Part shown: in pieces, positions 23,533 to 36,790 of the stretch
Layout of the letters: the number at the start of each line of letters is the position of its first letter
How positions within the stretch are numbered: position 1 is the first letter of the stretch
From: Rotaria socialis
Lineage: Eukaryota; Rotifera; Eurotatoria; Philodinida; Philodinidae
Length of the DNA stretch: 64,000 nt
Reading direction: 5' to 3'
Assembly: GCA_905331475.1 (NCBI GenBank)
Contig: CAJNYU010001081.1
Span: 1-64,000, forward strand
Made by a program: the position numbers and the translations under genes
The notes under the pieces: generated by a model
What the model was told of the DNA's origin: nothing
Databases searched by the model: none
What the model saw: the letters and a program-made list of their open reading frames with translations, nothing else

Positions 23533-25410
23533 ATTGAAATGATAAACTGTTGACTTTGTATAACTTAGATTAAAAAAATATATATATATATATGGAATGA
23601 ATTTATTACGTTATACATGAACTATTAGCAATAGATCGATTTTCTTTAAATTGCAGATTTCTTATCATTCCGTTGTGTATTTATTTGAAAAATAAAAACT
23701 GCTGAAAAAGGATCATTTCATGAGTAAGAAATGAAATCAGGTTGATTTGAGCACAATAATGAATGAAAGTTTTCATACAAGAATTCTTTTTGTCTTGCTG
23801 ATGAGAGAATCGAACAACAGATAACGAAGATAATCATCTGATCATGTAAATCGCATTTACTATAACACTGATGGCTCGAATGCTTTAAAGTGATGTTCTT
23901 CAGCCTGCACTCACATCTTCAATTATATTCTATAACTCCGATATTATGGTTTATTTCTTTTAATCAAACGTAAGTCTATATCAGACATATCAATGGAACA
24001 TAGGCGCAACTGATTTTATCCAAGTTTTCTCATGATACATATTCTTTCATTATCTATTTATTTCAATTTATCTCTCGCGTAAAATATATGCATCACTTTC
24101 ATCATGGTCGATTTCGTTTGAATAAATAAATATTAATCGAAAGGCATCTACAACTGTTACTACTCGACTGTCTACCATCCGCTTTTGATCATCATATTAT
24201 TAGAAACTTTGTCATTCCAGTGGTAATCACACAGTGTATTGCTTTTATTCATTCAAACTATGATAAAAACGACTTGTGCAAAAGATCAGAAAATAAACAA
24301 TACTCAATCTGTGAGTTTACTTCAATAGAGGTACACGAAAATATTTTCCTTTTTTCGTTGTGACACATTGGTCACGCCGAAAGCGTAAAAAGAAAGATTG
24401 TTTATCGCAACAAATATTTTAATGGGCGTGCGTATGTCGTAGCAAAGAAATGTATATATACATATCGATTAGTGATAAGAGAAAAAAATATGATGAGCGT
24501 AAATGTAGAAATTAGTCGTGGCGACGAGGAGTAAAACAGAAACACTTATACATGCACTTGCGTATCAAGTGATTTTTTTAAAATTCGAATGCAACAGACG
24601 GATAAGGTTAGCAATGGTTTATACGAAAACTACTTTCGATATTTTGTTTTGACATCTGACATTTAAATGAGCATAGGAGTTTGATCTTATCCCTTTCTTG
24701 ATATCCAGTTACTGAAATCTAGTAATTGTAAGGTAGAATATAAATAGATTTCGAATGAAGAAATAATGAATCTTAAAAAACAATCGGAAAAGAGTCGTAT
24801 GAATGATAAAATTATGTAGAAGTCTCAAATATATTTTTATACTTTCGAAATAAATATTGCGCATGTCTTTTCATCGATGATCTTAATAAGCTGCTCGTAT
24901 TTATTCAAGGATTTAGATTAACAAACTTCTAGTCGCAAGATAGAATCTAATAGAGTCTTATAAATCATTCGAATAGTTATATTTTATTGTCACATCGCAC
25001 AAAAAATTACACTCAACAAATGAATTCTTCAGGAATAATTTTTATTTTGCATCTTTGCATAATCCTCTTATAGATTTTCTCTTTTTTCTTGCATATTAAG
25101 TATATTTATCTTCTGAGTCTTGCGTCTATTGTATTGTGCCACGTGTACTTTTTATATCCTGGCGCTGATAAACTATTTCTTCTCTATACAAAATGCATGA
25201 TCCATTTTTTGTTTTGTTTTAGAAAGAAGTAGGTCTTTTTTTATCTTTTTACCTTCTTTTTGAAAAAAAAAGGAAAATAAATTCTTAAAACCAAAAATAA
25301 CGTTTGACTGTTTAGAGTATTTAAATTTGATCTTCGTTGTTTCTTCCTAGAGCAAAACTCGACAACAGATTTGTTTTACGATACGAACATACTTGAAATA
25401 ATACAAGGCG
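23533..25410. other. Intergenic region with short (TA) microsatellite
   Basis: About 1.9 kb. It contains a (TA)8 run at 23578-23593 and otherwise AT-rich unique sequence. I see no coding frame. The last bases before the hydrolase start contain an acceptor-like TTCTTCCTAG at about 25350, possibly a 5' UTR splice site. Confidence 0.5.
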
Positions 25411-26626
25411 ATGTCAAACGCGACAGCAACGAAGCCGACTATCGAATATGAGACAACAACTTTCACATTGAAACCGGACAATATTGGCCCAAACAAAGCT
25501 ACTCTATTACATGCTCGAAGTAAAAAGAATAATAGCCAATTTTATAAAGCTATCCTCTACATACATGGATATAGTGATTATTATTTTCAGTCAGTAGCAA
25601 CTATTTCGGCCTATGAAAATTCTATTTCGATTTTGTTTTCTTCTAGTGATCACGTGTGTGTCGAATTTTTAGAACATGGTTACGATTTTTTTGCATTAGA
25701 TTTACGTAAATGTGGCCGATCGATTATTTCACCTGAACAAGATCAATACAGACATTATTTTAATGATATTCATGAGTATGATGAAGAAATTACACTGTCA
25801 ATTGACCAAATCATTATAGAAGCTAAAGATAAAGTTAAAAAATTGATCCTTTATGGACACTCGACAGGTAATCATTAACTAATTATGAAAATAAAACTAT
25901 AGAAGTGCGTTTTATTGTTATCTCAAATGAATAGGAGGTCTTATTGCCTGTCTCTATGGATCAGCAGGTTTGAGACATAAAGAAATCGGTGCAATTATTC
26001 TCAACAGTCCGTACTTAGCTGCATTGGAAACATCTTTCACAGAATCAATGTTACTAAGCGTGGCGACAACTCTTCGTTTAAGTAAAGACATAGATGATAA
26101 GTAACATCGAATTTGAAATAAAACTATCACAGAAGAATAAAAATATTATTTTCTACACTAGTTGGTATAACCGCACGATACATGTATCCAGTCGAGGTGA
26201 ATGGAATTTCGATACAAGCAAAAAACCAATTGAAAAAATTCGAGCCCATGGTGCTTCTTTTGGGGCTATACGCCGTGCTCAACAAGAGCTGATGAGCAGA
26301 GGCTCTTGTATTGAATATCCTATTCTATGTATGTGTTCGCATCGTTCACTAAAACCAGACGCGACTTGGCGTGATGAATACACACAAGGTGCCATCGTCT
26401 TCCTATAAGAATAATTATATGAAACGTTCCTTTTTATTTAGCCGATCTTTTACTTAATGTACCAACAATGCGACAAGCTGTATCCACTGTTGGCTCACAA
26501 ATAACATTCTGCGAAATTGAAAATGGAATACATGATATATTTCTATCGAGCGCACCAGTTCGTGAAAAAGCATTCAAATTAATGTTTCGTTGGCTTAAAC
26601 ATCTTGAAGAAGATTGGATGGAATAG
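25411..26626 (+). CDS. Alpha/beta hydrolase (serine aminopeptidase S33 / monoacylglycerol lipase-like)
   Basis: Five exons (25411-25589, 25647-25867, 25935-26100, 26162-26388, 26442-26626) give 325 residues in frame. Hallmarks are LYIHGYSDYYF (oxyanion-hole HG motif), FALDLRKCGRS, the nucleophile elbow GHSTGG (split by an intron), a lid-like region and a C-terminal ENGIHDIF that carries the likely catalytic His. This is the S33 / lysophospholipase-like branch of the alpha/beta hydrolases. Substrates in this group are usually esters or lipids and cannot be told from sequence. It lacks a signal peptide, so it is probably cytosolic. It is tail-to-tail with THOC3, with only 89 bases between the stops. 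Confidence 0.85.
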
Positions 26627-26715
26627 AAAAACAACGAACACTTTAAGAAACACTTATTTTTTGTATTTAAATTCTTTCTCAACACAAATATATAACATTA
26701 CAACAACATGAGCAT

Positions 26716-28181
26716 TTAATCGAGTACACCAAATAGACGTACACTCCCTGAGTCATCATCTTGAACATAAGCTAGGACAGATGCTTTCGGATGCCATGCA
26801 ACTGCTAATGTTTGTACATCACATTTCAAAGCATGGACACGTTCACCTAAAATGCATGATCATCATTTAAAAAATTTCTTTGGAAAACAAAAATGTATAT
26901 AGTTATACCAGTATCGACTTTAGCAATTTCTATATAAGGATCTTCTGAAGCTAATGCAATTAATTGTGATTGACAACCAAAACTAAGACCACGTACAGCC
27001 CATTCAATTCTGAAGATGAAAATATATTGATTATTTTTGTTTTAGTACGCATATTTGAAGCCTACCTTGTAAGAACAGTAAGACAAACAAGTTGAGAAAC
27101 ATCCCATATTGATGCCGATGCATCAGCAGCACCAACAGCAAAATATTTTCCTGTTGTATCAAATTCTAGACAGATACAATTGCCTGTATGTGCTGTTAAA
27201 CAATGTAATTCTTCTAAAGGTTTATCTTTTTCTTTTTGAATACCGGGTGCACTGAATAGAGAGAAGAGAAAACAGATCAGCAAATCTCATATGACTGTAT
27301 TAACTTACTCGAAAAACACAACTGAACCATGGCCAGTAGTAACAGCAAAAAGGTTACCAGTTCGATCCCACGAAATTTCATTGACTTCATAGCGGAATTG
27401 TTCTTCGCGTATGATTCTACATGGACAAGAACGTTTTTCTTGCTTTATAAAATGTTTTTTTTGACAAAAAAAAATTTACTTTGAAGTTTTAACATCGATA
27501 AATGTGATAAGATCATCTTTATTACCAACAGCTAATGTTGTACCATCAGGTGACCAAGCTAGATTGATATTTTCTCCTAATAGAATATAATCAATGTATA
27601 AGATCAAAATGAAAAGTTTAAATTTCTCACCTTTTGTTTCTATAGTTGTGCTCGAACGATCTGTTCTTGTATCAAATATTTTAACTAAACGATCTCCACT
27701 GGCTGTTGCCACATTATGTGAAATAGATGGATGCCATGCAAGTTGATTTATTTCTTCTCCGTGTTCTCGATAAGTTCGATCTTTTACCTGTTAATAATAT
27801 ACATATATCATGAATTCTAACAATACAGAAGATAAGACTACAAAGAATATTGACATCTTTCTAATTCATCATTGTTCCCTAAAATTTTTTGGTTTCTTAT
27901 GTCGCTCATCAATCGACAATTCTTCATAACTTGTACTGGCAAAGCCGCTTTCTGTCAGAGCGGATATATATGTATCTCTATCATCTGCATCACTTACCTA
28001 CCATTGAACCTTTTCCATCATACGCAAATATGACAACACTTTTATCTAACGATCCACTTGCTAGACGACTTCCATCAACATTCCAATCTATTGTATGAAC
28101 TTTTCCGCTATCTGTTCGATAACTTTTATTTTTTGTACTTCCATTAAATAAAGATTGAAAACTTTCCAATGTAGTTGTCAT
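26716..28181 (-). CDS. THOC3: THO complex subunit 3 (TEX1), WD40 protein
   Basis: Eight exons on the minus strand (28002-28181, 27631-27787, 27480-27576, 27309-27416, 27066-27251, 26909-27009, 26716-26846; the model holds seven introns or fewer depending on the first donor) give 319 residues in continuous frame. WD40 repeats follow the THOC3 pattern: KVHTIDWNVDGSRLASGSLD, ATASGDRLVKIFDTRT, NINLAWSPDGTTLAVGNKDD, YEVNEISWDRTGNLF, FDTTGKYFAVGAADASASIWD and VAWHPKASVLAYVQDD, ending VRLFGV. THOC3 is part of the THO/TREX complex that couples transcription to mRNA export in the nucleus. The ATG directly follows an acceptor-like TTTTCATCTGTAG. The listed intervals are seven exons. The next gene upstream, the SR protein, is on the same strand. 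Confidence 0.92.
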
Positions 28182-28482
28182 CTACAGATGAAAACAAACA
28201 AAAAAAATTCTTCTTTTTTTTGATTTCAAACAATCATCATTTGCTTAGTTTTTTTAGCGAAGCATACATAGAAAAAAAAGTCAAATTGATAATGAACACA
28301 GACAAAAAAAGGGACAAGGTAGTCTGAACAGAATAACACACATTACACATACAGAGAAAATTTGTATACACCTTTTTTAATGTCAATAGTAAGAAAAACT
28401 ATTTCACTAGTGTGCGAATGAGAACAGCAAACACAAAAGCTTTTTATTTTTATTTTTATTTTTCAAGTCCTGATTTAATCGT

Positions 28483-30628
28483 CTAATTCTGATCACCACT
28501 ATCATTATTTGAATGATCAGATTCATTTCCAGGTTTGTCATCCATTTCTTCGTCGGCTGAACTTCGACGAGTGGCCTTCTTCTTTTCACTACTATTACTT
28601 TCGTTATCACTTCCATCGCTATCGTCATCATTAGATTTACGGCGAGCTAATCTCTATAAATAGAAAAAAGTACACATTTTAGAAAAATACAAGTCATACA
28701 CCAGTCTTTTGATTCTTACTCGTCGTTCACTTTCGTCACCACTTTTATTGTCATTCTCAGCGTCGTTCTCATGGCCGCTGCTGTTATGACGTTCACGTTT
28801 TGCTGGTGATGATGAACCTTCTTTTGAATGATTTGATGCTCGCTCATCACCATTAGCATTATCTTTTGATTCGGAACGTGATGAACGATGTTTAGAACGG
28901 CCACTCTTTTTCTCGCTTGATTTTGATTTTGATCGACGACGTTTACCACTCGAACCACCACGAGATCGTTTCTTATCTCGTTCACGGCTTGAATCATCAG
29001 AATCACTTTGATCATGTGAATGACTTCTAAAAAAGATGAAACAAATTTTTTTTAAAGAACTGCTTTGTTATAATTCGAAAATTCTACCGATTCTTTCGTC
29101 TAGATGAACGATCACGGCTACTTTCACGACTCGAATCACTTCTACTACGGTGACGACGAGATGACCTTAAAAAATATTCTGACATTTAAAAAAAACGAGA
29201 TCTTTCACGCACTTTTTTTTTGAACGTTCTCGACTACTGCTACGAGATCGTGAACGACTAGAGAAATAGAAACAAAACAAATAATATGAAAATTTATTCA
29301 TCAACAAATTCAATTTACCGATCACGTGAACGACGACGTGGACGTCTAAAAAAGTCAAGAATAATGAACTGTCTACACAAATATATTTCACAAAATCTTA
29401 CTTTCGATCATCATCTCGACCATTTCCATGACCATCATGATCATCACTAACAAAAATAATAAATATTCATTGAAAAGCAGTCACTTCAAAAAATTTCTAC
29501 TTACTCTGCACCTCGATAACCACCATACGATGGTCCACCACGATAATTTGCTGAACGAGCTTTTGCATGTTCTACTCGAACACGTTGGCCACATACGACA
29601 CTACACTCAAAAAAATAAACATACACAAGCATTGAAAACTAATAGTTTCACATACCGGCCATCCATATCTAAACAAATCAAAATTTTAGAACATGAAAAT
29701 TTTTTATTCAATAACAAAAACTTACTGCGTACTGCTGTATCGGCATCTTCGCCATATTTGTAAAGTACAAAGGCAAATCCTGGTGGATTGCTAAAATAAT
29801 ATTAATATAAACCAACTTTCCCCGAACAGCAAAACAAAAACAACCACACAATGAGATAACACAAAACTCATATAAAACTATGATCCATTGTTAATAGTTC
29901 TCAATCTTTTTTTTTTTTATTGAAATCTCACATGAATGACTTACCTAAATATTTCTATTTAGTAGCTTTTTTTCTTTTCTGACATATCAAAAGTGAATAT
30001 AAATAATTGCTGATGAAGGATGTTGTTTTGATGCCTGTAGGTGCAGGAAAGGAAGATTTAGGAGAGAAGGAGCGCATGAGATGAGATGAGAAGAGAAGAG
30101 ATGATATGTCGTAGGAAGACGACGGGTGCATAAATTTGGCGCGGGCGGTTGTTGCGACGCGCGGTAGAACACAAAAATACGATATTCTTATGTAATGATA
30201 GACGATTTGACAAGTGTGTGATCATGCTGCTTTTTTGTGAAACCAGACATAGACCATTAGCAGCAACTGAAAGATGGACGATTAAATTTGATTATTTCAT
30301 TGACTCGGACTAATTTTAGTTTTTTTTTGTATATTTTAATAACATACCTCCGATCCTTTTTTTAAGTTAAAAATTTTTTCATATCCAAAAAAAAATGCAC
30401 CTTTTTAAGCTGAGAAGTTCACAAGAGAAGTTTTTACTTACCGAGCTACCCAACAATCAACTAATGGACCATAACGTTCACATTCATGTTGAAGTTCAGA
30501 AATATTTGTGCGTGCTCCTAAGTTACCAATAAAAACGCGAAAACCACCTAAATTAAAATCATAAATAACAAACTTATAATTCCAGTCAATATCAAACCTT
30601 GTCTTTGGTCATATATCGGTTGAGTCAT
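28483..30628 (-). CDS. SR splicing factor (SRSF3/SRSF7-like), RRM plus RS domain
   Basis: Eleven exons on the minus strand (30598-30628, 30442-30547, 29726-29790, 29656-29668, 29505-29600, 29402-29446, 29319-29345, 29213-29257, 29088-29165, 28720-29026, 28483-28653) give 327 residues. Residues about 12-85 form one RRM: RVFIGNLG (RNP2), WVARNPPGFAFVLY (RNP1) and DGRVVCGQRVRVEHA, matching the SRSF3/SRSF7 pattern. The rest is a long Arg/Ser domain (RSRSRSSSRERSKK, SSRRKNRS), then an acidic Ser/Asp-rich tail. SR proteins select splice sites and aid mRNA export. Exon 4 is only 13 nt. The intron between exons 2 and 3 is about 650 bases, ten times the local norm. A pyrimidine-rich acceptor (CTGTTTTTCAG) lies about 18 bases before the ATG. 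Confidence 0.9.
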
Positions 30629-31012
30629 ATTTTTTTGACTATAATCTGAAAAACAGTTGTAAAGAAATGAATTGCGTATATACAAACATCAACCATCATT
30701 CTATTTCATTCAGAAAACCCCCATCAGCGAATGAACTATTTCAAAGATATAATCGTACAGGCAAAAAAACAACAATGACACTCACTTTTTTTTATAATCT
30801 AATCTTATGAAGAAAAAAAGAAAAATGAAAAAAAGTTTCACAATATAGATGACGCTAATATCTGAGTAGAGTTCACATTCATCTCTTCAAACAAGAAATT
30901 CGAGATAAGGAAAACCTTTTGACCTTAGTATAATAATAATGACAGAAAAAGAAAATGCTAATGACAACTAATATCTAGAATATAAAGAAAAGGTAAGTTT
31001 GTTTTTAAGCAT

Positions 31013-32724
31013 TTATTCTTGTTTTAACGGTTGAATCAACGGTAGTGTACGATCATCAAATTTTCCTGAACGACTACCATTTAAATATGTATCAGAATCC
31101 AGCGTTTTGCCACTCTGGTTATTATTTCCCATCGCTGCCACTATCACTACAGCACTTTCATGTGCTACAAAACGATCCCACATAATTCCCAAAAGTTCAC
31201 CTAAAAAACAAACAAAATATGTTTCATTCGAAATTTCTTTCGTTTACTAACCAGCAACAACTGGATTTGTATTTTTAGAGACAAGGCGAAGAAAAAGAAC
31301 ACCATCACCGCCAAGATATCGATCAACAAACGAATCGAATAATTGTTGTTCATGTTGAGTCATAGCTAATTCTCGATTGATACGTAAATGTCTCTTCAAA
31401 AAACTACGACGACCACGATAACTCATTTGTGCGAGCCACTTAATAATACCGTAGAATGTTGCACAAGTCAAAAATATTAACCAAAACCAATAAAATGTGA
31501 ATATGCGTGCATTGTAAAGATTAACGGGCAGTGTACATTGAACCTGTTTAAAAAAAAACAGAAAAATTAAAATTATTGCAGATAACCAAAACATAGCTTT
31601 GATTTTACTGTATAGTTTATATTCTTATCTCCTAAATATCGAATGGTAAAATCACAAAAGACAACACGTGGAAAAACTTCTTTATTTTTTATCACATCAG
31701 CTCCAATAATTAAACCATGAAGAGTTTTTTGACCGTACGCCCAATAATCAATTTTAAGGAGATAATTCATTAAGAAAAATTGTCCAATACTATTACACAA
31801 ATATAAGAATTTAATCAAGAAATAAATTCCTAATAGAGTAAAAAGAAACAAAATTAAATACATATTATTCTCTCAATGAATAAATTCTTTTTACCTGTTA
31901 GCAATCCACCGCCAGCAAAAAACATACACGCAGATATACCTCGTTTGACAAGATTATCCGTTGCACGAACTTTCGCCGTTGCATATTGGTTTACTTTTTC
32001 ATAATGTTTTGCCATTGTTGTTAAATTCGATCGACGATCTTCAGGATTTGATAATTTCATTTTGCCTAAATGGTTTATCATAGCAGGAACATCAAAAGTT
32101 GCTTTATGGCCAATAACATGCCACAGCCAAGCCGGTAAATATGTACATAATGCAGCAGCAATTAATATATATGGAATCCATATATAATAAGATGTCCTTT
32201 GTGAATCTTCTCCGCCGCGAACATAATGACGTGTTAATGCCTTCTGATTATCAACTGCAAAAAAAACAACGATAATCTAATTAAAGATAACAATTATAAA
32301 TATAGAATTTTACTTACTTGAAAAAGTATAATGAGTCCAGCAATAATTTTCTACATAAGCTTTATGATTTCCTGCGAAGTCAGATGGTGGAATGCATTCA
32401 ATGGGCGTGCCTATAAATTAAATATTTCAAAATAAAAAGCCATTGAAATATTGAAACATACCAACAAATTGTTTAGCGCTTATAGCAATAATAAAGACGC
32501 CCAGTAAAATGACTGTCCAACGATGACTATATCGATCGTAGACATCATCATCCTACAGAACAGAAGTGAATAAATCTATCAATTATTTATTTTTAGTGGA
32601 TTACTTACATTTCGGCCACTTTGACCAACTTTTCCATAAACACCAATCTATATTAAGAAGAAAAAGAATTGTTTTAATTTGATAATCAAGATTTAATTAA
32701 TCTACATACTAAATCGTAGAGCAT
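31013..32724 (-). CDS. Innexin (gap-junction channel subunit)
   Basis: Eight exons on the minus strand (32710-32724, 32609-32647, 32462-32552, 32318-32410, 31895-32254, 31609-31829, 31252-31543, 31013-31200) join to 432 residues. The protein has four membrane segments. Extracellular loop 1 has two Cys residues (PIECIPPSDF and ENYCWTH), and loop 2 has two (VVFCDFTIRYLG and TVQCTLPVN). The signature after loop 1 reads SYYIWIPY, close to the innexin YYQW. The second-loop tail LYNARIFTFYWFWLIF is typical. Innexins form gap junctions in most protostomes, including rotifers. The first coding exon is 15 nt (MLYDL), unusually short, but phase and N-terminal length fit the family. An acceptor-like TTTTTTTCAG lies about 18 bases before the ATG. 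Confidence 0.92.
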
Positions 32725-35001
32725 ACTTCTTATTATCTATCTGAAAAAAAGAAAATGAGTTGTCTACAATGGCAATGCGTTAAAATACAATAGATGCACA
32801 TGTGTAACGCGTAGGTCAGCAATTCTCTTCCTCGTGCTTTTTCTTTTTTTTTTCTTCAGTGTGCTTGTCCCTATGGAGAAAGAAAAGGAGCGAGTGAACA
32901 AGACGGTCGACGAAATAGACGAGAGTCAACTGTTCACACAGACAACATACACTAGTGCGATCGTTCTTTTTCTTCCTATTTCTCAAATGACCCGAAGGAA
33001 GAACAAGAAAAATAGATGAACGTAAACTGTACATATATGCATATCTATCTATTACAAACAACTGGTCTCATATCAATGGTACGTGCCACGAAGAAATGGC
33101 GGTAAAATAGTGTGATGGCGCGAACAAGGCATGTCGGATGGAGGAGAAAAACAATGACATAAACAACATACAAAATGATAACGTTGGCATTACAGAAATA
33201 TTTTTGAAAACTGATAACGTTTATACACACAGTTGAATAAATTCATCAGAAAAAGAAAGCTGAGCGAAGGACTAAATTTCAGACAATTAGATGCACACGA
33301 ATTCGATTTGAAAAGATCGATCGAACAGGAGAGATTGCATAACTTAATAAGCTCTATGATAGGCTTTTTGTATAATAAAATAATTTGTAATATAATACAT
33401 GCAAAGATCTAGATTTAATTATTAAACAGAAAAAGTGAAACACTTGATGCATTCTAAGAATATCATCTGGGTAAAAACTATACGATACTTTCGTTTTTTT
33501 TTCAAAATTTGATATAGAAGAAAATCATGAGTATTAACAAGTAGAGAAATTGACTTTTTACTTGCGTTATCAAATGATGAGCTACAAGGTACTAGCTGTG
33601 GGTTATGTATGTTTCATATATTTACTATTGTTTGCCGATGAAATATGAGTGTTCAACATTGTGTGTGTGACCTAAAACATATCGAGATAGCGATTATTGT
33701 TAGGATTTCGATTCAAATTAACGAATAGTGAAGTATGCCGAGCAATTTGTACAAAAAGAAAAACTTGAAAATGTTCTAGCTATTTGAATTTTTGATCGAT
33801 GCGATGATACGAAATGCATGACTCTTTGTGTATATAGCTGCTATTTATGTAACAATAATTTACTATCGGCCACACTTGATGTATAATCGTGTAAGAAGCA
33901 AAAAAAAACTCCGTCGACAGTTAGTCGATTATTTGTAAGTAGCCATTTGGTTGATCTATTGTATTGTGAATATAATGCGTGAATAAAGTGACATGGTGTC
34001 ATGATGTTAGAATGCTTGATACGTATAATGGTTCGATTAATGTAGGTATATAGCACAATTTTTCTTTCAGTAAAAATGAAAGCATAGATAACAGAAACAT
34101 CTAAAAAAAGTGTAGCAAACAGAAATCAGAAAACGGACTCGTTGATATGATCATCTCTATTGATTGGCAACTGTATACAAAAATAATTCCTTTGGGTAAT
34201 GAATCTTTAATGATGCTGTGTTTTAATAATGATCATCGTTTATTAGCAACAACTCCGGCAATGAAAATTATGCAAAGAATTTACACTTCTGGAATAAATT
34301 AGTGAGCTCAGAAATTTTCCGATATACATGAGAGTCTACAGTAACGATAGTCAAATATTTTGTTATCTTTCGAAATATGTTCAGTTGATAGATGCAATTC
34401 TAACTGAATCGTAGTCACACTGAACTGTTGTTTACTTTCTCGATAAATATTAAAATCGAAGAGAGTCGAAGGTAAACCGGAATCTTAAACTTGCAAAACA
34501 TTGTGCAATATGATAGAAGATAAGTTGCTAAAGATTATTTATTTTATAGATATAATTATATTTAAATATGTATTTATTGTCATGATAACCAAGTTTTCTA
34601 TGATAGTATTTCTGTTTTAATAACGAGACAATTAAGTATGCTGAATGACATTGATCTGCTCAACTATCAATTTCTGCAATTATTGGCGCTAATCCCACTC
34701 TTATTAGTCTGCTTGTGAAATAGAGACTTGAGAATATTAGATACTTTTTATTGTAAATTTTTTCTTACGAGCTTAGATAAATATATTTATCTAATTTAAC
34801 GTCAACGTGTCTAATAAATAAGTTAAAATCATTAGATTTTATTACTTTTAGAAAGAGATGCATGCAACTATTTTGCAGATCTGTCTACTGGCGTTCTCTA
34901 TATAGAATGAGACTGGAAGAAAATTTTCAAAATATACTTTATTATGGCGAAGTGCAGTTATTGATTCAATAGAATGAATACCTGCAAATAAATTCATATC
35001 G
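32725..35001. other. Intergenic region, no gene seen
   Basis: About 2.3 kb. Overlapping frames at 32816-33230 on both strands are low-complexity (Lys/Glu or Phe/Leu runs) and unlike proteins. One copy of a dispersed repeat lies at 34809-34876. No RNA gene is recognisable. Confidence 0.5.
34809..34876 (+). repeat. Dispersed repeat, copy 1 (second copy at 40618-40685)
   Basis: TCTAATAAATAAGTTAAAAT and TTTTAGAAAGA are shared in order with 40618-40685. By eye the two copies are about 80 percent identical over roughly 68 bases in the same orientation. Similarity fades on both sides. No open frame is shared. Confidence 0.55.
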
Positions 35002-35721
35002 ATGCCAACTGTAATCGTTTTCATCCCTGGTTATCAATCTGTTGTACCTTCGACAAAATCAAAGTTTCTTCAAACATGGTCTATTGAACATCATTGTCGT
35101 TTCATTGCCTTCAATCACGATTTTACATCCGTTCATTCATGTGTTGGAACATGGTTTCATCATCTTCTATCGGTTCTTTACGAAAAGACTGGCAACGATA
35201 ACGTCATTTTAGTTGGCGCTAGTTTAGGTGCATGGCTTGCACTTTTAGTTCTCATTCGAAAAGAAGTTGATATCTCATTACGTTCTCGTATTCGTGGTAT
35301 TCTTGCATTAGGCATGAGTGTCAATGGCACTGAAGTATGGTTAAATGAAATTCAACCGATAGAAAATCGTTCAAATCGCAACTATATATATCATCGACCT
35401 AGTTCTTACTCATCTACTGGCTTTTATGACATACCTGTTTCAATGTTAATTGATTCAAAAGAATATCTATTACCGATTGAATGTGATGCAATTCAGTTGG
35501 GATGCACTCAATGTTCACTGATTTTCATGCATGGTATGTTTGATTCAGATGTGCCTTATCAACGTGTTATTGATTTTGTAAGTCGTTTACGAACTGATAG
35601 ACAAGGAGCAATACAAATTCGTCTAGTACATGATGGTGATCATCGATTATCACGTCTTGAAGATCTACGTGAAATCAAAAGTTGTTTAAATGATCTTATT
35701 GAGATTTTACACAATGCGTGA
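35002..35721 (+). CDS. ABHD10-like alpha/beta hydrolase, intronless
   Basis: One exon, 239 residues. The start (MPTVIVFIPGYQS) goes straight into the first beta strand and oxyanion motif. Other hallmarks are the nucleophile elbow VGASLGAWLALL, a FMHGMFDSDVPYQ strand with the catalytic Asp, and HDGDHRLSR with the catalytic His. This order and spacing match the ABHD10 / bacterial small hydrolase family, which includes acyl-protein thioesterases and glucuronide esterases. Animal ABHD10 carries a mitochondrial presequence. This copy has none, so it is likely cytosolic. The lack of introns and the short N-terminus make it look like the bacterial members. Horizontal transfer is possible but not shown. 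Codon use does not obviously differ from neighbours. Confidence 0.78.
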   Translation: MPTVIVFIPGYQSVVPSTKSKFLQTWSIEHHCRFIAFNHDFTSVHSCVGTWFHHLLSVLYEKTGNDNVILVGASLGAWLALLVLIRKEVDISLRSRIRGILALGMSVNGTEVWLNEIQPIENRSNRNYIYHRPSSYSSTGFYDIPVSMLIDSKEYLLPIECDAIQLGCTQCSLIFMHGMFDSDVPYQRVIDFVSRLRTDRQGAIQIRLVHDGDHRLSRLEDLREIKSCLNDLIEILHNA

Positions 35722-36712
35722 TGCTTTTATTACATACATATTCTAACATGAAATATGTTCTGAAAGAGTGATTGTTCGTATTACTTGATATTATAGCATA
35801 TTTTCTTCTACAGTTTCATTGCTTTTGTAGAAATGTTTAAAATAAATTATTTTCTTGGCTCAGTAATTGTCTTTGTGAATACAGAAGAACATGTATGTAT
35901 CTTTTTGATAAGTTTAATTTATTTTCGAAGTAATTTATTTGTATTTTTAATAACTTGTTAAAAATACTTCATTGAAAACATCTGCGACACCTAATGTAAG
36001 GGCGAGAGTATTAAGCAAGATAATACTACCTAGCATTTTACCAGTAGTAAAATTTTGGAAGTATCACGTAAATATGGTTACGAAATAGTAACATCATCTT
36101 TTTTTAGAGTTCATGTGATTCTACTGATTCTCATTCATAAATTTAAATGTCATAACATTTTATCAAGCCTGAGATTTAGCATTGATTGATAATTCTTTAC
36201 AACCAAATCCTGAGTATTATCTTCCATGTGGTTGTCAAAAACTGCTGCAGCATACCGGCGTACGTTTCACCTGATTCTTTCCAACTTGGAAAAAACCTAT
36301 CAAAAGTTAACAAAAATATCACCCTACATTTGCTGTGTGACCTCGTTCCCAGTCCCTGACAACAGTATGTTTACATCCTTGATTCAACTTTTTACCTATC
36401 TTTGTGTGAGCTCACTTTCAAAATCAAGATCTACCTGATTTGACCAAGTTCATGACGATTTATGCATTCGTACAACTTTGAAGCTTTTCTAGAAGAAGGA
36501 TGATAGCAGAATGTTATATCCAACTTTAGGAAATACGAGAATTACACTCTTCTGCTTTTTAACTATCTCATAGACTTGTCATTTGTATGATTGTGTTGAA
36601 CATTTCGAGCTAGATTGATGTGTATGAGCTTTGGCAGTTTCAGAAATGAAAAGTTAAATTAGTTTTCATTTTATTTGGAACATTAAAAGAAAGATTTCGC
36701 AGTATGTCTTTT

Positions 36713-36751
<39 letters not shown>

Positions 36752-36790
36752 AGTCTTCGCGGCTATTTAATAGTTATTCGTCAACATAAA
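35722..36790. other. Intergenic region between ABHD10-like and nuclease-like genes
   Basis: About 1.1 kb. Apart from the (AT) microsatellite listed separately, I see no gene or RNA. The two flanking genes converge here. Confidence 0.5.
36715..36748. repeat. (AT)17 microsatellite
   Basis: An uninterrupted run of AT dinucleotides, just past the 3' end of the minus-strand nuclease-like gene. Confidence 0.95.

Noticed and set aside
27889..28098. Plus-strand frame across THOC3 exon 1
   Set aside because: Antisense to a well-supported WD40 gene, with no features of its own.
32816..33230. Overlapping frames on both strands upstream of the innexin
   Set aside because: Low-complexity (KKKKKH, FFFF); no splice structure or family resemblance.
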